From Oscillospiraceae bacterium (GTDB lineage: Bacteria > Bacillota > Clostridia > Oscillospirales > Ruminococcaceae): DNA of 64,000 nt. A model generated the notes under the pieces. It ran no database searches, was not told where the DNA came from, and saw nothing but the letters and a program-made list of their open reading frames with translations. Location: positions 1 through 64,000 of the forward strand of contig WRKM01000015.1 of assembly GCA_009778065.1 (NCBI GenBank), read 5' to 3'. The position numbers and the translations under genes were made by a program. Positions 40,901 to 50,800 of the stretch are shown here, in pieces; position 1 is the stretch's first letter, and every line of letters begins with the position of its first letter.

Positions 40901-42130
40901 TATAGGAGCCAAGAAGATAGATACCCAGCCGAGTGATTGTAAAATCTCAGCTTCGGGTAACTCCGAGACAGGTCCGTTTATAAAACCGCCATCAAGGAAA
41001 ATCTCTTCCCAACGCGGGATAATTCTGCGTATATTATCGAAGGGCTCAGCTGAATCATCGGGATTAGCGAACCATCGAAAAATCTGAGAGGTAAAAAAAC
41101 CGTCCGGTAAAGTACAGCTTTTCCAAACGGAAATTCTGTCTAAATTAAGAGCCTTACCGATAAAGCCCGCGCTCTCATTCATCGTATCAATGAAATTTTC
41201 TTCATTGATGGAAAGGAGTGCGATAGCCGAGTGATTGAGTTCGCTGACTAATTTCTCGTGTCCTAAGCGTTTTGTTATTTCTGTTCTGATGCGTTTTTCC
41301 AAATCTATAATCGAATGTTCTAAAAGCGAGAGTTCGTCCTTGCTTTTCAGCTCCGGTACAGCGTGTTTAACCTCATCAACGGAAAAATCACCTGTTTTTT
41401 TAACTAACAGGCTTATTGGAGAAATAACATATTTTCGTGATACGTAGAGGTTAACAAAAACCGTTATAGCGAAAATGAAAACCGCGATAGCAATGAAAAG
41501 GATGTATATATACTCCTGTGTGCGGAGAACATCGCTCATTAATAAATCTACAGCCGCATACCCGGCTACGCTACCGTCCTCGCGGTAAATAGGCTCATAC
41601 GCCGTAAGGAGTAGTCCCCATATAGAATCGGCGATAATCGGCTTTACATGTTCTCCGCGTTTAATGCTCTCTACATGCTCTCTATCATAATTATCGCCGT
41701 AAATATCTGTCCAGCTCATTTCCTCGCCAAGACCTACCGGAACATCATAGTCTGAGTCAAAAACAAATACATGACCATCTTCAGATACTTGGGTTACGCT
41801 TACGTAGGTGAAATTATGCTCATCGTTCATAACTCTGAGATGTGCTAAAGTATGCTCATACAATTCGTCCTTCTCAAGAGTTAAAAGGTAATTGTCAATC
41901 ATCTCCCCGGTCACAAGAGAAGCCGTAATCCGAGCAACGGCAGAGGCACGGTTAAGATATTCACCCTCGAGCCGCTTGTTATTAAAATAGTTTAAAACAA
42001 CCAAAACCGTAACACTGAGTAAAAGCGATGAGAGCAGGGTAGAAGCCATAAGCCGAAACTTTATTGACCTGACCGGTTTTATGGGGTCGGCTTCAAATGA
42101 TTGATTCGATGAACCGTTTGTTTTTCTCAT
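37997..42130 (-). CDS. Hybrid sensor histidine kinase (sensor, GAF, PAS, GAF, HisKA, HATPase, REC, HPt)
   Basis: A 1377-aa membrane kinase. TM1 is at about residues 26-50, an extracytoplasmic sensor domain runs to TM2 at about 211-234, then HAMP. The cytoplasm holds a GAF domain, a PAS domain (NTIDCNEAAVRLYGFKD), a second GAF, HisKA with SHEIRTPMNAVLG (His near 800), an HATPase (GTGLGLSITRRLV), a receiver with VFMDHMMPG (Asp near 1087) and an HPt with AHSMKGALQNIG (His near 1238). The phosphorelay is therefore complete in one chain. The start is ATG 42130 with AAGGAGAGG upstream; a longer upstream frame has no ribosome site. The signal is unknown. Confidence 0.9.
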   Translation of the reverse strand: MRKTNGSSNQSFEADPIKPVRSIKFRLMASTLLSSLLLSVTVLVVLNYFNNKRLEGEYLNRASAVARITASLVTGEMIDNYLLTLEKDELYEHTLAHLRVMNDEHNFTYVSVTQVSEDGHVFVFDSDYDVPVGLGEEMSWTDIYGDNYDREHVESIKRGEHVKPIIADSIWGLLLTAYEPIYREDGSVAGYAAVDLLMSDVLRTQEYIYILFIAIAVFIFAITVFVNLYVSRKYVISPISLLVKKTGDFSVDEVKHAVPELKSKDELSLLEHSIIDLEKRIRTEITKRLGHEKLVSELNHSAIALLSINEENFIDTMNESAGFIGKALNLDRISVWKSCTLPDGFFTSQIFRWFANPDDSAEPFDNIRRIIPRWEEIFLDGGFINGPVSELPEAEILQSLGWVSIFLAPIIFDGVLWGAVLYEDRSKERVFSESEADVLHSAAMMIVYALTHKEEVDKSRKTEERIKLMLDSSPLCCQIWDKNYNTIDCNEAAVRLYGFKDKQEYLDRFISSCSPPFQPDGRPSGEKAMAFVKGAFEDGYRVFEWLHKMPNNDTTFPAEITLVKVKYGNDDAVVGYTRDLSEYNHMMNEIELRGDLLRSLNDMASVLLSAHDFNDIKPSIVAGLKIIGLCVSADSVEIWRNEAVGDELHAFSMYHWSSDRTNIETAASVARSFSYNDTDDWAGKFYRGEYVQGPVSELSEKDQEFLNDFGVLSVLVIPLFIENRFWGICCIDDYIKTRTFTDEEISILRSGTLMIIGAINRNEAMNRILESAEKERMLRMQKEAAQTASELQTMFLANMSHEIRTPMNAVLGMSELLLLEDLGDIQRSYANSINVSATALLNLINDILDITKIQSGKMELAPVHYNFMEMIDNVNSISRLLASNKDIGYKFETLGEMPACLYGDDMRLRQVLINILSNAIKFTDYGHVTFTIEVTGGNIKFTIADTGIGIKTEEQETLFNAFVQADMQKNRFKTGTGLGLSITRRLVEIMDGNISLDSVYGKGSTFYINIPKVIGTNPNACLANGNGGDNGKPIYAPTAKVLVVDDNTINLNVARGFLRLCRITPDTAISGRQAIDILAKDQYDLVFMDHMMPGMDGVEATKIIREMGIRDPIIALTANAIVGMRDVFLQAGMNDVMIKPIEKAKFFRVLKEWLPLEKQTTDSAEEEAEESDDDNAFWDRINTIDGLSSEVGLDMVAGQRSNYKTSLSLMVTEIEKGIKKMRLFLEKGELDSLEVAAHSMKGALQNIGVQKLSEQALRLEEASERGDIEYCRDNLEPFIEGLDVLREELEAAFAVSGVERERFELSSEVLAKLTGIFGRMKTAFSEMNLEVIDDELENLEAVMPTDGLKDSLTQISEAVMMMDYDGAEQIMESLLRG

Positions 42131-42353
42131 TTTCCTCTCCTTACGGCAGAATAATGTAAAAAAGACGACAGAAATGGACAACACACACCTTCCATCCTGT
42201 TCGCCTTCTTTGTTTTCATTAAAGTGTCTTAAAGATATGATGTACCATCTTTTGAATGATAGCACAAATTAAAGCAAATGTCAAATAGTTATAGTTTCTA
42301 AGTTTGAAAAACTTAAAAGCTTTAATTTCCTTTTAAAACACTTAATTATTCTG

Positions 42354-43016
42354 TTATTTTCTTTGCAGAGTCCCATCTTTCATACCGAAAACAATATCCG
42401 CAATTTCCGCAACCTCAAGGTCATGAGTGACGACAATAACACAGTAGCCCTCATCGTGTGCGAGTCTGCTTAAAATTCCCATTATGTTGTCGGTGTTAGC
42501 TACATCGAGGTTTCCTGTAGGCTCATCAGCGAGCAATAGTTTTGCCCCCGTTGCCAAAGCTCGCGCGATTGCCACCCTCTGTTGTTCTCCGCCGGACAGC
42601 TTAGACGGAAACCGCTTCATCTGCTCTTTGGTTATTCCCACGCTTTCGAGTAGTTTTGCGGCTCGCGGTTTTGCATCTTTGGGTAAAACCCCGCATAATT
42701 CCATGGGATAGCAGACATTTTCCATAACCGTTAAGAGCGGGAAGAGGTGAAACGCCTGAAAGATTATAGAAATACTTTCACGGCGATAACGGTCGAGGTC
42801 GAGTGCGGCAAGGTTGTCGCCGCTGAAATTTACTTCGCCGTCTGTAGGTAGGTCAAGCCCCGCGAGCATCGAGAGTAACGTAGATTTCCCCGAACCGCTC
42901 GGACCCACGATAGCGTAGAGCTTACCCGCCTCGAATGTGCAATCCACCCCCGAAACGGCGGGTTTTGCCGCATTTTTGTAGTTGTAGGTTACGTTTTTTA
43001 GAGTTAAAGCTGACAT
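42354..43016 (-). CDS. ABC transporter ATP-binding protein (LolD/MacB type)
   Basis: A 220-aa ATPase with Walker A GPSGSGKST (37-45), Q-loop in SIIFQAFHLFP, signature LSGGEQQRVAIARAL, Walker B LLLADEPTGNLD and the H-loop VVTHD. This is the FtsE/LolD/MacB subgroup, which pairs with FtsX-type permeases in mechanotransmission or export. It is the only ATPase near the four giant permease genes upstream and is presumed to serve them all. AAGGAG lies 8 bp before the ATG. An AAA-ATPase gene separates it from the permeases. Confidence 0.93.
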   Translation of the reverse strand: MSALTLKNVTYNYKNAAKPAVSGVDCTFEAGKLYAIVGPSGSGKSTLLSMLAGLDLPTDGEVNFSGDNLAALDLDRYRRESISIIFQAFHLFPLLTVMENVCYPMELCGVLPKDAKPRAAKLLESVGITKEQMKRFPSKLSGGEQQRVAIARALATGAKLLLADEPTGNLDVANTDNIMGILSRLAHDEGYCVIVVTHDLEVAEIADIVFGMKDGTLQRK

Positions 43017-43085
43017 AGTGATTTCTCCTTGTATTTTATTTTATTTTTGTTCATATTGCGTCATTTTTATGAAAACCGTATTATT

Positions 43086-44486
43086 CTATGCAAAGAACAA
43101 AGCATCCATCCCTCTCAATATAACATTATTTTCTTTTTTAGCTCTTCTGATTAGCCCATCGGTGAAGCCCGATTTTGAAAACAATATATACTGCGGATTT
43201 TTAAACTGCCCGAATAACTCCGATTTGCAAACAAGCCCGTCAAGTGTGTTTTCATCGACTTTAGTATTCTTCCACTTACACTCGCCGAAAATAGCATTGT
43301 CGTCCGAAAAAGCGATAAAATCTATTTCTTCTTCTCGGCGTTCCTTTGGATTATTACCCCACCAACGTCCGATTTTCTTAAATGAGACAGGTAAGATTTT
43401 TTTGCCTAACGCTCGCCACATATACTGAACGCAACACGCTTCAAAGGCTCGCCCCGTATGGTCTGACAACGATTTTTCAAACACCTCATCGCAGACATCA
43501 CCTCCATACCCCATGGAAATGCGGCTCAAATCAGGTTGAACAAACCTGTACCAAAAAACAAACATCCAATCGTCAAGAATATATATCGACTTTTTAGAGT
43601 TTACTTCGGTGACGGGATATTCCTTGCGTACAAGCCCCAGCCCCGTAAGCGTGTTTAACATGGCAGAGCATTGACTGGTCTCTATCCCGACTTTTGTGGC
43701 TATTTCGTTAAGTTTACTTCGACCCTCCGCGATAGCCGCAATTATGGCGGTATAAGTTTCGGGACTTCTGAGTTCCTGTTTGAGCAGATTTGAAGGCTCT
43801 TCAAATAAACGTCCTGCTGTGTCGAAAAACAGATTTTGTATATTTGTCCTAAGAGAAAGGCTGTTATCAATACGGGAAAGATATTCGGGAACGCCGCTTG
43901 TCGCCCCGTATAAAATAATTTTTTCCTCATTGCTGAAACCGTTTAACATTTCCGCACTTTCCAAATAATCGAAAGGCTGTATTTTATACTGAGCGGTTCT
44001 GCGTCCGTATAGAGGACTTTTATAGCCTAAAACCTGCTTTTCCATAAAAGACATACTCGAACCGCATAGAATCAAGAACAGCTTACTGTCGGCTTGCTCT
44101 CTATCGATGATTGCCTGTAAAACAGATGAAACCGCTTGAACGCTTCCGCACAGATACGGATATTCATCTATAGCGAAAATAATCCTCTCTTTTTTTGCTC
44201 GACTGAATACATATTCAATCGCTTCCCGAAAAGAACCAAAAGGATTTTGCGGAGCCTCCGGCGCAAGAACAGATAAAATCTGTGATGAAAGTATTTCAAG
44301 ATTCTCTTTCGCACTCGACTGAACGGCTACAAAATAAATAGCCTTTTTTCCGTGGCAAAACTCTTTAATCAGCGTGGTTTTGCCCACCCGCCGCCGACCA
44401 TATATAACCGGAAATTGAAAACCTTTATTTTTATAACTCTTGCTCAGGCTCTCAAGTTCGCTTTTACGACCTAAAAACATTTCCAA
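43086..44486 (-). CDS. AAA ATPase of the archaeal-type/DUF234 family
   Basis: A 466-aa protein. The N-terminal P-loop domain has Walker A GRRRVGKTT (30-38), Walker B IIFAIDEYPYL (about 101-111) and sensor-type LILCGSSMSFME. A winged-helix follows (GRSKLNEIATKVGIETSQC), then the C-terminal DUF234 part with EEEIDFIAF and FGECKWKN, an arrangement like the D...ExK motif of PD-(D/E)XK nucleases. These proteins are common in archaea and Clostridia and remain uncharacterised. It sits between the permease array and its ATPase with its own promoter and operator repeats, so it may be an insertion. Confidence 0.88.
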   Translation of the reverse strand: MEMFLGRKSELESLSKSYKNKGFQFPVIYGRRRVGKTTLIKEFCHGKKAIYFVAVQSSAKENLEILSSQILSVLAPEAPQNPFGSFREAIEYVFSRAKKERIIFAIDEYPYLCGSVQAVSSVLQAIIDREQADSKLFLILCGSSMSFMEKQVLGYKSPLYGRRTAQYKIQPFDYLESAEMLNGFSNEEKIILYGATSGVPEYLSRIDNSLSLRTNIQNLFFDTAGRLFEEPSNLLKQELRSPETYTAIIAAIAEGRSKLNEIATKVGIETSQCSAMLNTLTGLGLVRKEYPVTEVNSKKSIYILDDWMFVFWYRFVQPDLSRISMGYGGDVCDEVFEKSLSDHTGRAFEACCVQYMWRALGKKILPVSFKKIGRWWGNNPKERREEEIDFIAFSDDNAIFGECKWKNTKVDENTLDGLVCKSELFGQFKNPQYILFSKSGFTDGLIRRAKKENNVILRGMDALFFA

Positions 44487-44500
44487 TACCCTCCATAAAT

Positions 44501-44574
44501 ACTAATTCGACAATTACTAATTGAACAATTACTAATTGTACGATTAGTATATCATATGTATTTGAAAATGTCAA
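44501..44574 (-). promoter_or_regulatory. Promoter of the AAA ATPase gene with three 15-bp direct repeats
   Basis: On the minus strand TTGACA (44569-44574), 17-bp spacer, TATACT (44546-44551). Immediately downstream in the leader lie three contiguous 15-bp units, 44501-44515, 44516-44530 and 44531-44545, of form ACTAATT-NN-AC(A/G)ATT (plus-strand reading). They end 14 bp before the start codon and could bind an autoregulator. Confidence 0.7.
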
Positions 44575-44613
44575 TCAATTTTTAAATTTTCCGAATTATT
44601 TAAAACAAAGAGC

Positions 44614-47600
44614 TTATTCCTTCACCTGTAATAATTCTAAAATCTTACGCTTAGTCACCGACACCGATGCTACCAGCCCCGCACAAACACAGCCGAGCAG
44701 ATATAACACCGCACACAGGGCGAGCGTCTCTGCGCTTTGCGTGAATAGGCTGTAATTATATACCAAAAGTCCTCCCGCCGCAAGTATAATTCCGATGATA
44801 CAAAGTGCGACCTGCTCGAACGTAAGCATACAGCGTACCCGCTTTTTTGTAGTACCGAGAACCCGTAAAATCGCGGCTTCTTTTGAGGATTGCAGGATTA
44901 ACAGGCTCGGCGCGGTTACGCCAATAAGTACTGCCGCCGTTACTGCTACGGGGAAGAGGAGGGTGAGCAGGTCTCGCACCCGCCCGATGTTATCGAGTTC
45001 GGTCGTATCAACTTTAAAAGAAGCCGCCGAGGAATACTGCGTACTGCTAAACCGCAATTCTTCAAGATAGTCATTAAGCTCGCGGATTTTTTCATTGTCA
45101 GCGATGATGAACTCGCTGTGTGTTACAGGGAAAGGCTCAAGGTTTATTTTTTCGGCGGTTTTTCCGAGCGGCGCGAAAATTCCTGTGTTTATACGTCCTG
45201 TTTCGGATTCAATTATACCTGCGACTGTGTAAGTAACGCTTTCGCGCATTATAATTTCTATAAGCTCTTCAATACCGAAATCATAACGACCCTGCTCAAA
45301 GTCGTTAAAATATCTTTCGACCCGTTGAAAGCCCATTATTTTAATGCTGTCTCCGGCACCTAAACCGAGTATTTCGGCTGTATCGCTTCCGAGCAGACAA
45401 ATAGCGGCGTCTTCATTCAAAAGCGATAAATCGGAAAAACCGTCGGCGTAGTTTACAGAAAATTCAGCATGTGGGAAACTGCGTTCCAAATCGTTGGTGA
45501 AGGTTAAACTGCTCTGGTTTTCGCTCGCGTTGAGGGACGCGCTGAAATTAGAGCGATAGTATAAATCCTCCGTCAGCTCCGCTTCCGATAATTCTACGAC
45601 AGCACTTGAGGAGAAGTTAGACACCGTATATTTGACGTCTACCTCCTTGAAAAGCTCTTGATAGGACAATCTCGTAAGTGTTAGAAAACCAATTGCGCCC
45701 GTCAGTACGGCGGCTAATGCCAGCGAGAGCGCGGTTTTCCATTTAACCCGCCTCATGTGCCTGAATATGTAGCTTGAAACGTGACGTAAAGCGGAATACC
45801 GACGAGCCGTCGGCGGCAGTATAGCTTTCGACAGAGGTGAAAAATATGCAGATGTCGAAACAGCGGCTTTTTCGGTTTTGTGTACGGCGATGTTCGCGAC
45901 CTTAACCACGTCGCCCTGCAACAATTCCAAAACAGGCGTTTTCCCCATTTTACGCAGGAACAGCGCGGTTATAAGCATGATAAACGCTATTTCACAAACA
46001 AGGCACAAAACCAACGCGGCGACAGGCAAAGAGGTATTCACGAAGCCGATTTCCGATAACGCTTCAAGATTTTCCTCAACAGTAAGCGAAGCATAGTAAA
46101 TCCCGAAAACACCGCCCACAGGAATTGCCAAAAGCGCGAGCAGACCCAAAGGAAGCGAAAGCGCCCTGCCCGCCTTTCTTTTCGGCGTGCCTAACGCCCG
46201 CATAATTGCGTAGGCTTTTTTGTTGCGTCCTATGTACAGATACGCCGACAGCAAAAGCGCGCCGCAAGCCGCCAAAACAAAGAAAACAGCGTTTAAGAGC
46301 GAAGCGGTTCGACTCGTGGTTATGTTGCCCTTTACCTTATCCCAGCCGCGGTCTGAAAAGCGCAGGGTTATTCCCATTTCCTCCGCCAACGGCTCGGCTT
46401 GTTCCAAAAAAGCGTCTATATCCAACGCGTTTTCAATGAAAACGCTGAACTCCCCGGGCTTTATTGCATGGTCGGCGGGTACTTCGACAGGCAATAACGA
46501 CAAAGGTACGAAAACCGTGCAAGGGTGGTAGCCCCAGTACATGGCTGCATCGCGCTGGTAGGCGGCATCAACGTCCTCATACGCGCCGACTATTTCAAGT
46601 TCGACAGTTTCAACGACATTCCATTGCCGCTCGGGCAGGTATGTAATCGCGCCGTCCCCTGAGTGTTGCTCAAAAAATCTGTCTCCAAGCCCGATTGTCA
46701 GCTTGTCGCCGACGCTAAGGTTGTTTCTGTCAAGAAAAAGCTTGCTCACAACACATACCTCGGCGTTTGTATTATGGTCTTCAAGGTTCAGCAGTCTACC
46801 TTCGGAAATTTCCATGGTCTTCTCATTAAAGCGAGGAATAGCACGCATATCTGAAGTGTAAACAATATCAAAAGTATTCATGTCCTTGTTGATAATATCG
46901 ATTATTTCCCGCAGGTACGCGAATTCTTCTGTTTCTAAGTAGTTTTCGGGTAACTCATCTAAAGCGAACAAGGAAGCCCCGAATACGGAATTATTCGCGT
47001 TACCGAGCCAGTTCCAACTCGGATAATCGATGGCGTATCTTCCGAAAAAAATGTATCTTTCTCCCTCTTTTAAAATATCCCGATTATCAACGTCAACTCC
47101 GGCGGCTTCCGCCCCCGGGTTATTCCAACCCAAGGAAACACCTCCTACTATGTCAGTGTCAAGCAATACAGCGGAACCGTTGCTTGAAATGGGATAGTCT
47201 CCTGCAATAAGCACACAACTTTCAAAAGTCATGTGATGCACATCAGGAGCATTATGTTCCGGTTTAGTTTCATTTCCTACGTATGTGCCTTCCATTATAT
47301 ATATTCCGGTGTAGTCATATCCGTATATTTCACGTCCATCTTCAAATTCGTATTTATTGTTAAAATCAGAAAATTCGTAAATGTTGTAAAAACGCCTGTA
47401 ACCCTCTATTACACCGCCCGTCATATATCGTGTGTCAGTCATCGTAACTCCCGGCAGGGAGGAAAAGGCTTCAATCAGTTCGCGTTCAAGTTCCGGCGGC
47501 GGTTTAACGCCCCAGAGGTATTCAATCGTATCGCGTAATAACAGATAGTTCAACTTGACTTCCGCATAGGCGGTAAATGGCGTTCCGTTATCTAATGCCG

Positions 47601-47778
47601 CGACGCCGTTGTAGTAATCTAAAGTGCGGTTCATCTCCCTGCTTGTGACCGCATAATCCGTTACCCTCGAAAACAAAGTGAAACTCGCCGCCGCAATCAG
47701 CAAAAACGTAACAGCAGTTTTAACAGGGGTACGAAGCAGGGTTTTAAACCATATTTTTGTTTGCGGTTTTTTAAACAT
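44614..47778 (-). CDS. Giant FtsX/MacB-type ABC permease, copy 1 (type A)
   Basis: A 1054-aa permease. TM1 follows the amphipathic start MFKKPQTKIWFKTLLRTPVK. A large extracytoplasmic domain (about 45-480) precedes three TMs of the first FtsX domain (LNAVFFVLAACGALLLSAYL, LGLLALLAIPVGGVFGIYY, LVCEIAFIMLITALFL). Then comes the internal HVSSYIFRHMRRVKWKTALS start of the second half, a second extracytoplasmic domain and a final three-TM FtsX domain. It ends in LLQVKE like its paralogs. The start is ATG 47778 with GAGGTGA upstream. It is the most diverged of the four at the C-terminus. Export or peptide-sensing roles are typical of the family; the substrate is unknown. Confidence 0.88.
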   Translation of the reverse strand: MFKKPQTKIWFKTLLRTPVKTAVTFLLIAAASFTLFSRVTDYAVTSREMNRTLDYYNGVAALDNGTPFTAYAEVKLNYLLLRDTIEYLWGVKPPPELERELIEAFSSLPGVTMTDTRYMTGGVIEGYRRFYNIYEFSDFNNKYEFEDGREIYGYDYTGIYIMEGTYVGNETKPEHNAPDVHHMTFESCVLIAGDYPISSNGSAVLLDTDIVGGVSLGWNNPGAEAAGVDVDNRDILKEGERYIFFGRYAIDYPSWNWLGNANNSVFGASLFALDELPENYLETEEFAYLREIIDIINKDMNTFDIVYTSDMRAIPRFNEKTMEISEGRLLNLEDHNTNAEVCVVSKLFLDRNNLSVGDKLTIGLGDRFFEQHSGDGAITYLPERQWNVVETVELEIVGAYEDVDAAYQRDAAMYWGYHPCTVFVPLSLLPVEVPADHAIKPGEFSVFIENALDIDAFLEQAEPLAEEMGITLRFSDRGWDKVKGNITTSRTASLLNAVFFVLAACGALLLSAYLYIGRNKKAYAIMRALGTPKRKAGRALSLPLGLLALLAIPVGGVFGIYYASLTVEENLEALSEIGFVNTSLPVAALVLCLVCEIAFIMLITALFLRKMGKTPVLELLQGDVVKVANIAVHKTEKAAVSTSAYFSPLSKAILPPTARRYSALRHVSSYIFRHMRRVKWKTALSLALAAVLTGAIGFLTLTRLSYQELFKEVDVKYTVSNFSSSAVVELSEAELTEDLYYRSNFSASLNASENQSSLTFTNDLERSFPHAEFSVNYADGFSDLSLLNEDAAICLLGSDTAEILGLGAGDSIKIMGFQRVERYFNDFEQGRYDFGIEELIEIIMRESVTYTVAGIIESETGRINTGIFAPLGKTAEKINLEPFPVTHSEFIIADNEKIRELNDYLEELRFSSTQYSSAASFKVDTTELDNIGRVRDLLTLLFPVAVTAAVLIGVTAPSLLILQSSKEAAILRVLGTTKKRVRCMLTFEQVALCIIGIILAAGGLLVYNYSLFTQSAETLALCAVLYLLGCVCAGLVASVSVTKRKILELLQVKE

Positions 47779-47799
47779 AAAAATCACCTCTTGTTTATA

Positions 47800-47845
47800 T
47801 CAATTGTACATTGTCAATTGTCAATTGTCAATTGTCAATTGTCCG
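47800..47845. repeat. (ATTGTCA)n heptamer repeat between permease copies 1 and 2
   Basis: CAATTGTACATTGTCAATTG followed by further ATTGTCA units, up to the stop codon of copy 2. Each CAATTG is itself palindromic. The same block separates the other permease genes. Confidence 0.85.
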
Positions 47846-50800
47846 TCATTCTTTCACTTGTAATAACTCAAGTACTTTACGCTTCGTCACCGACACCGAT
47901 GCCGCCAGTCCCGCGCAAACACAGCCGAGCAGATACAAAACCCCGCATAAAGCAAGCGTCTCCGCGCTTTGCGTGAACAGGCTGTAATTATAGACCAAAA
48001 GCCCGCCCGCCGCAAGTATAATTCCGATGATACAGAGTGCGACCTGTTCTATTGTAAGCATACAGCGAACTCGTTTTTTGGTAGTACCGAGAACACGCAG
48101 GATTGCGGCTTCTTTCGAGGATTGCAAAATCAGCAGGGCAGGGGCGGTAAGTCCTATAAGCACCGCCGCTGTAACGGCAATCGGGAACAGCAGGGTGAGC
48201 AGGTCGCGAACACGTTTTATATTTTCGAGTTCGGTGGTGTCTGTAATGTAAAAGGCTTCCCGATTTTCACCCTTCAACTCCTCAAGATATACGGTGAATT
48301 CCGGTAATCTTTCATTGTCGGAAAGTATAATTTGACTGTATTTTATGATGTAGAAATCATCGTTGTAAAAGCTGTGTAGTGCAACAGCGGATTCCCCCGA
48401 CGGGGTGAAAACAGAATTACCAACAGAGTAATTTTCTGTTTTAATTATCCCTGCAATCTTGTATGGTATGCTCTCCGCTAATATTAGCTCCTGAACGTAC
48501 TGCGTCAGACTTTCCTCAAATTCTTCCTCGGCGGCTTCCTCCATATCCCAACTTCTTCTCATCATATTACGAAATTCTTCATTTCCGAAGTAAAGTTGAT
48601 TAAGCGCGTAAAGCAAATCGCCTTTCATTAGGGTGATTTCATCACCCGCTTTTAATTCATAAACTTCGGCTAATCCGCTTCCTACCACGCATAAAGCGTT
48701 GTTTTCTTGAAATATCTCACTTGAAAACCCGTCCGCGTATTCTACTACATAATCTCCCTGTAAGTAGCGTTCAATATCATTTGTGACTGTGTGAGAATAT
48801 CCGATTTCACTGAGGTTTACAGAAACTTCAAAATCGCTGTAAAAGTATAAATCCTGTACAAGCTCTGATTTATTTAATTCTTCAATCGCATTTGAATCAA
48901 AGCCTGTAGCTGAACTTATTACATCAACAGTTTTAAATAGTTCCCGATATAAAGAATGTGTCAAGGCGAGTACACCGAGTCCCCCCGTCAGTACGAATAC
49001 CAAAGCTAACGAAATCGCCGTTTTCCATTTAACTCGCCGCATATGACGGAATATATAACTCGAAACGTGCGAAAATGCCGAATATTTTTGCGAATATTTT
49101 GGCGTTGAAGCTTGTTTAACAGAGTGCGTGGAAGTCATGTCCGAAGAATTCTCAAAAGAACTCGCAAAAAACCGCTCATTTGTTATTTTATTAGTTTCTG
49201 CAAAATTTCGGACCTCCGCAATGCGAATTATGTCGCCCTGTAATAATGAGAGCGGCGATTTTTTACTAAGTCGTTTCAAGAAAAACGCAGTTAAAACCGC
49301 GATAAATGCCAATTCACATATAAGACAAAGAATAATAATACCAACAGGCAATGTAGTGTTCATAATATATTCATAATTTATAATTTGCGTGGTGTATATT
49401 AGCCCGATTGTTCCGCCTACAGGAATAGCAAAAGCCGCTAATAATCCGAGCGGAATAGAAAGTGCGTTACCCGCTTTTTTATGCGGAGTTCCGAGTGAAC
49501 GCATTATTGCATAGGTTAGTTTACCACGCCCTATGAAAAGATATGCCGCTAATACAAGCGCAAGCAAAGCTCCGAAAATATACAGCAAGGCAGTAATTAA
49601 AGAAGTCCGTATACTTGTTGAAAGATGTTTTTGAACATTGGCGTAACCGCCGTCGGAGATACGTAGGTTCAGTCCCATTTCCTCTGCCAAAGGTGTTGCA
49701 AGTTCAAGAAAAGCGGATATATCGTGCGGGTTTTCAATTAACAGACTAAACTCTCCGGGCTTTACTTCATAATCGGCAGGCGGTGTTACGGGTAACAGCG
49801 ACAAAGGTACAAAAATCGTATTCGGAGAATAACCCCAAAAATGTGTCGCATTACGTTCATAATCAGGGTCGGTATCGTAATATACACCGACTATTTCAAG
49901 CTCTGCGATTTCCGCTACATTCCATTTCCGTTCGGGAATGTAGGTGATTGCACCCATTTGTGCGTTCTGCTCGAAAAGCCTGTCACCGAGTTCAATTGTC
50001 AATTTGTCACCGATGTTTAAATCATAAGCATCGAAGAAATATTGACTGACTACGCATGAATTTTCGTCCTCCGGCACAATCATACGTCCGTCGGTAATAA
50101 TCATAGCGCCCTCGTTAAAGCGCGGGATTGATTCCATGTTTCGGGTATAAACAATATCAAAGGTATGTAAATCCTGATTAGTTATTTCAGCTATTTCAAG
50201 AGCGCGGGTATACTCTTCTGTTTCAAGATAATTCTCTCCTAACTCAAAAATTGAGGGAACATAATCAAATGTATCCATATCACCCGGACGCATTGGGCTT
50301 TTTCCTTCAACCATAAATCTTTTAAAGTCATAATCGCCGAAACGTTCAAGAATACTTTCTGCGGTATCTTCAAGCGGGACAAGCTCTATTTTCTCCGCCA
50401 TTTCTTCAATTTCTTCTAAAGTCATCTCTCTTGTTGTTCCGTCAGGTAATGTTTTACCTGATGATATTGTTCCGCTTTTGAAGTCTTCCACCATGGACAT
50501 TCGGAGTTCTTCGGCTATAGATTCGTAGCTGTCTTTGTCAAAAGTATTAGGTATATATGTTCCGATAATAAGATACCTGTTTCCTGAGGTTAAGCCGTAG
50601 GCATAGTCGCTTTTGTAAGGACTTTTGAAGAACATATAAATACTATTCGCCTCTGCGGTAAAGCTGTTAGCTGCGGTCCCCCCTTCATCATAATCGAATA
50701 GCATTAAAAGATAATACAAGCCTCTGTCTGTCACATAAGAATCAGAAAAGTTATCAAATAGCAGAGAAATTGTTTCCCCGTCCTCAAACTGAGCCTCTCC

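Noticed and set aside
43018-43428. 136-codon plus-strand frame opposite the AAA ATPase gene
   Set aside because: No ribosome site, and it is antisense to a well supported gene.
44501-44545. CRISPR-like or satellite repeat
   Set aside because: There are only three 15-bp direct units, placed exactly in a leader behind a promoter; better read as operator sites.
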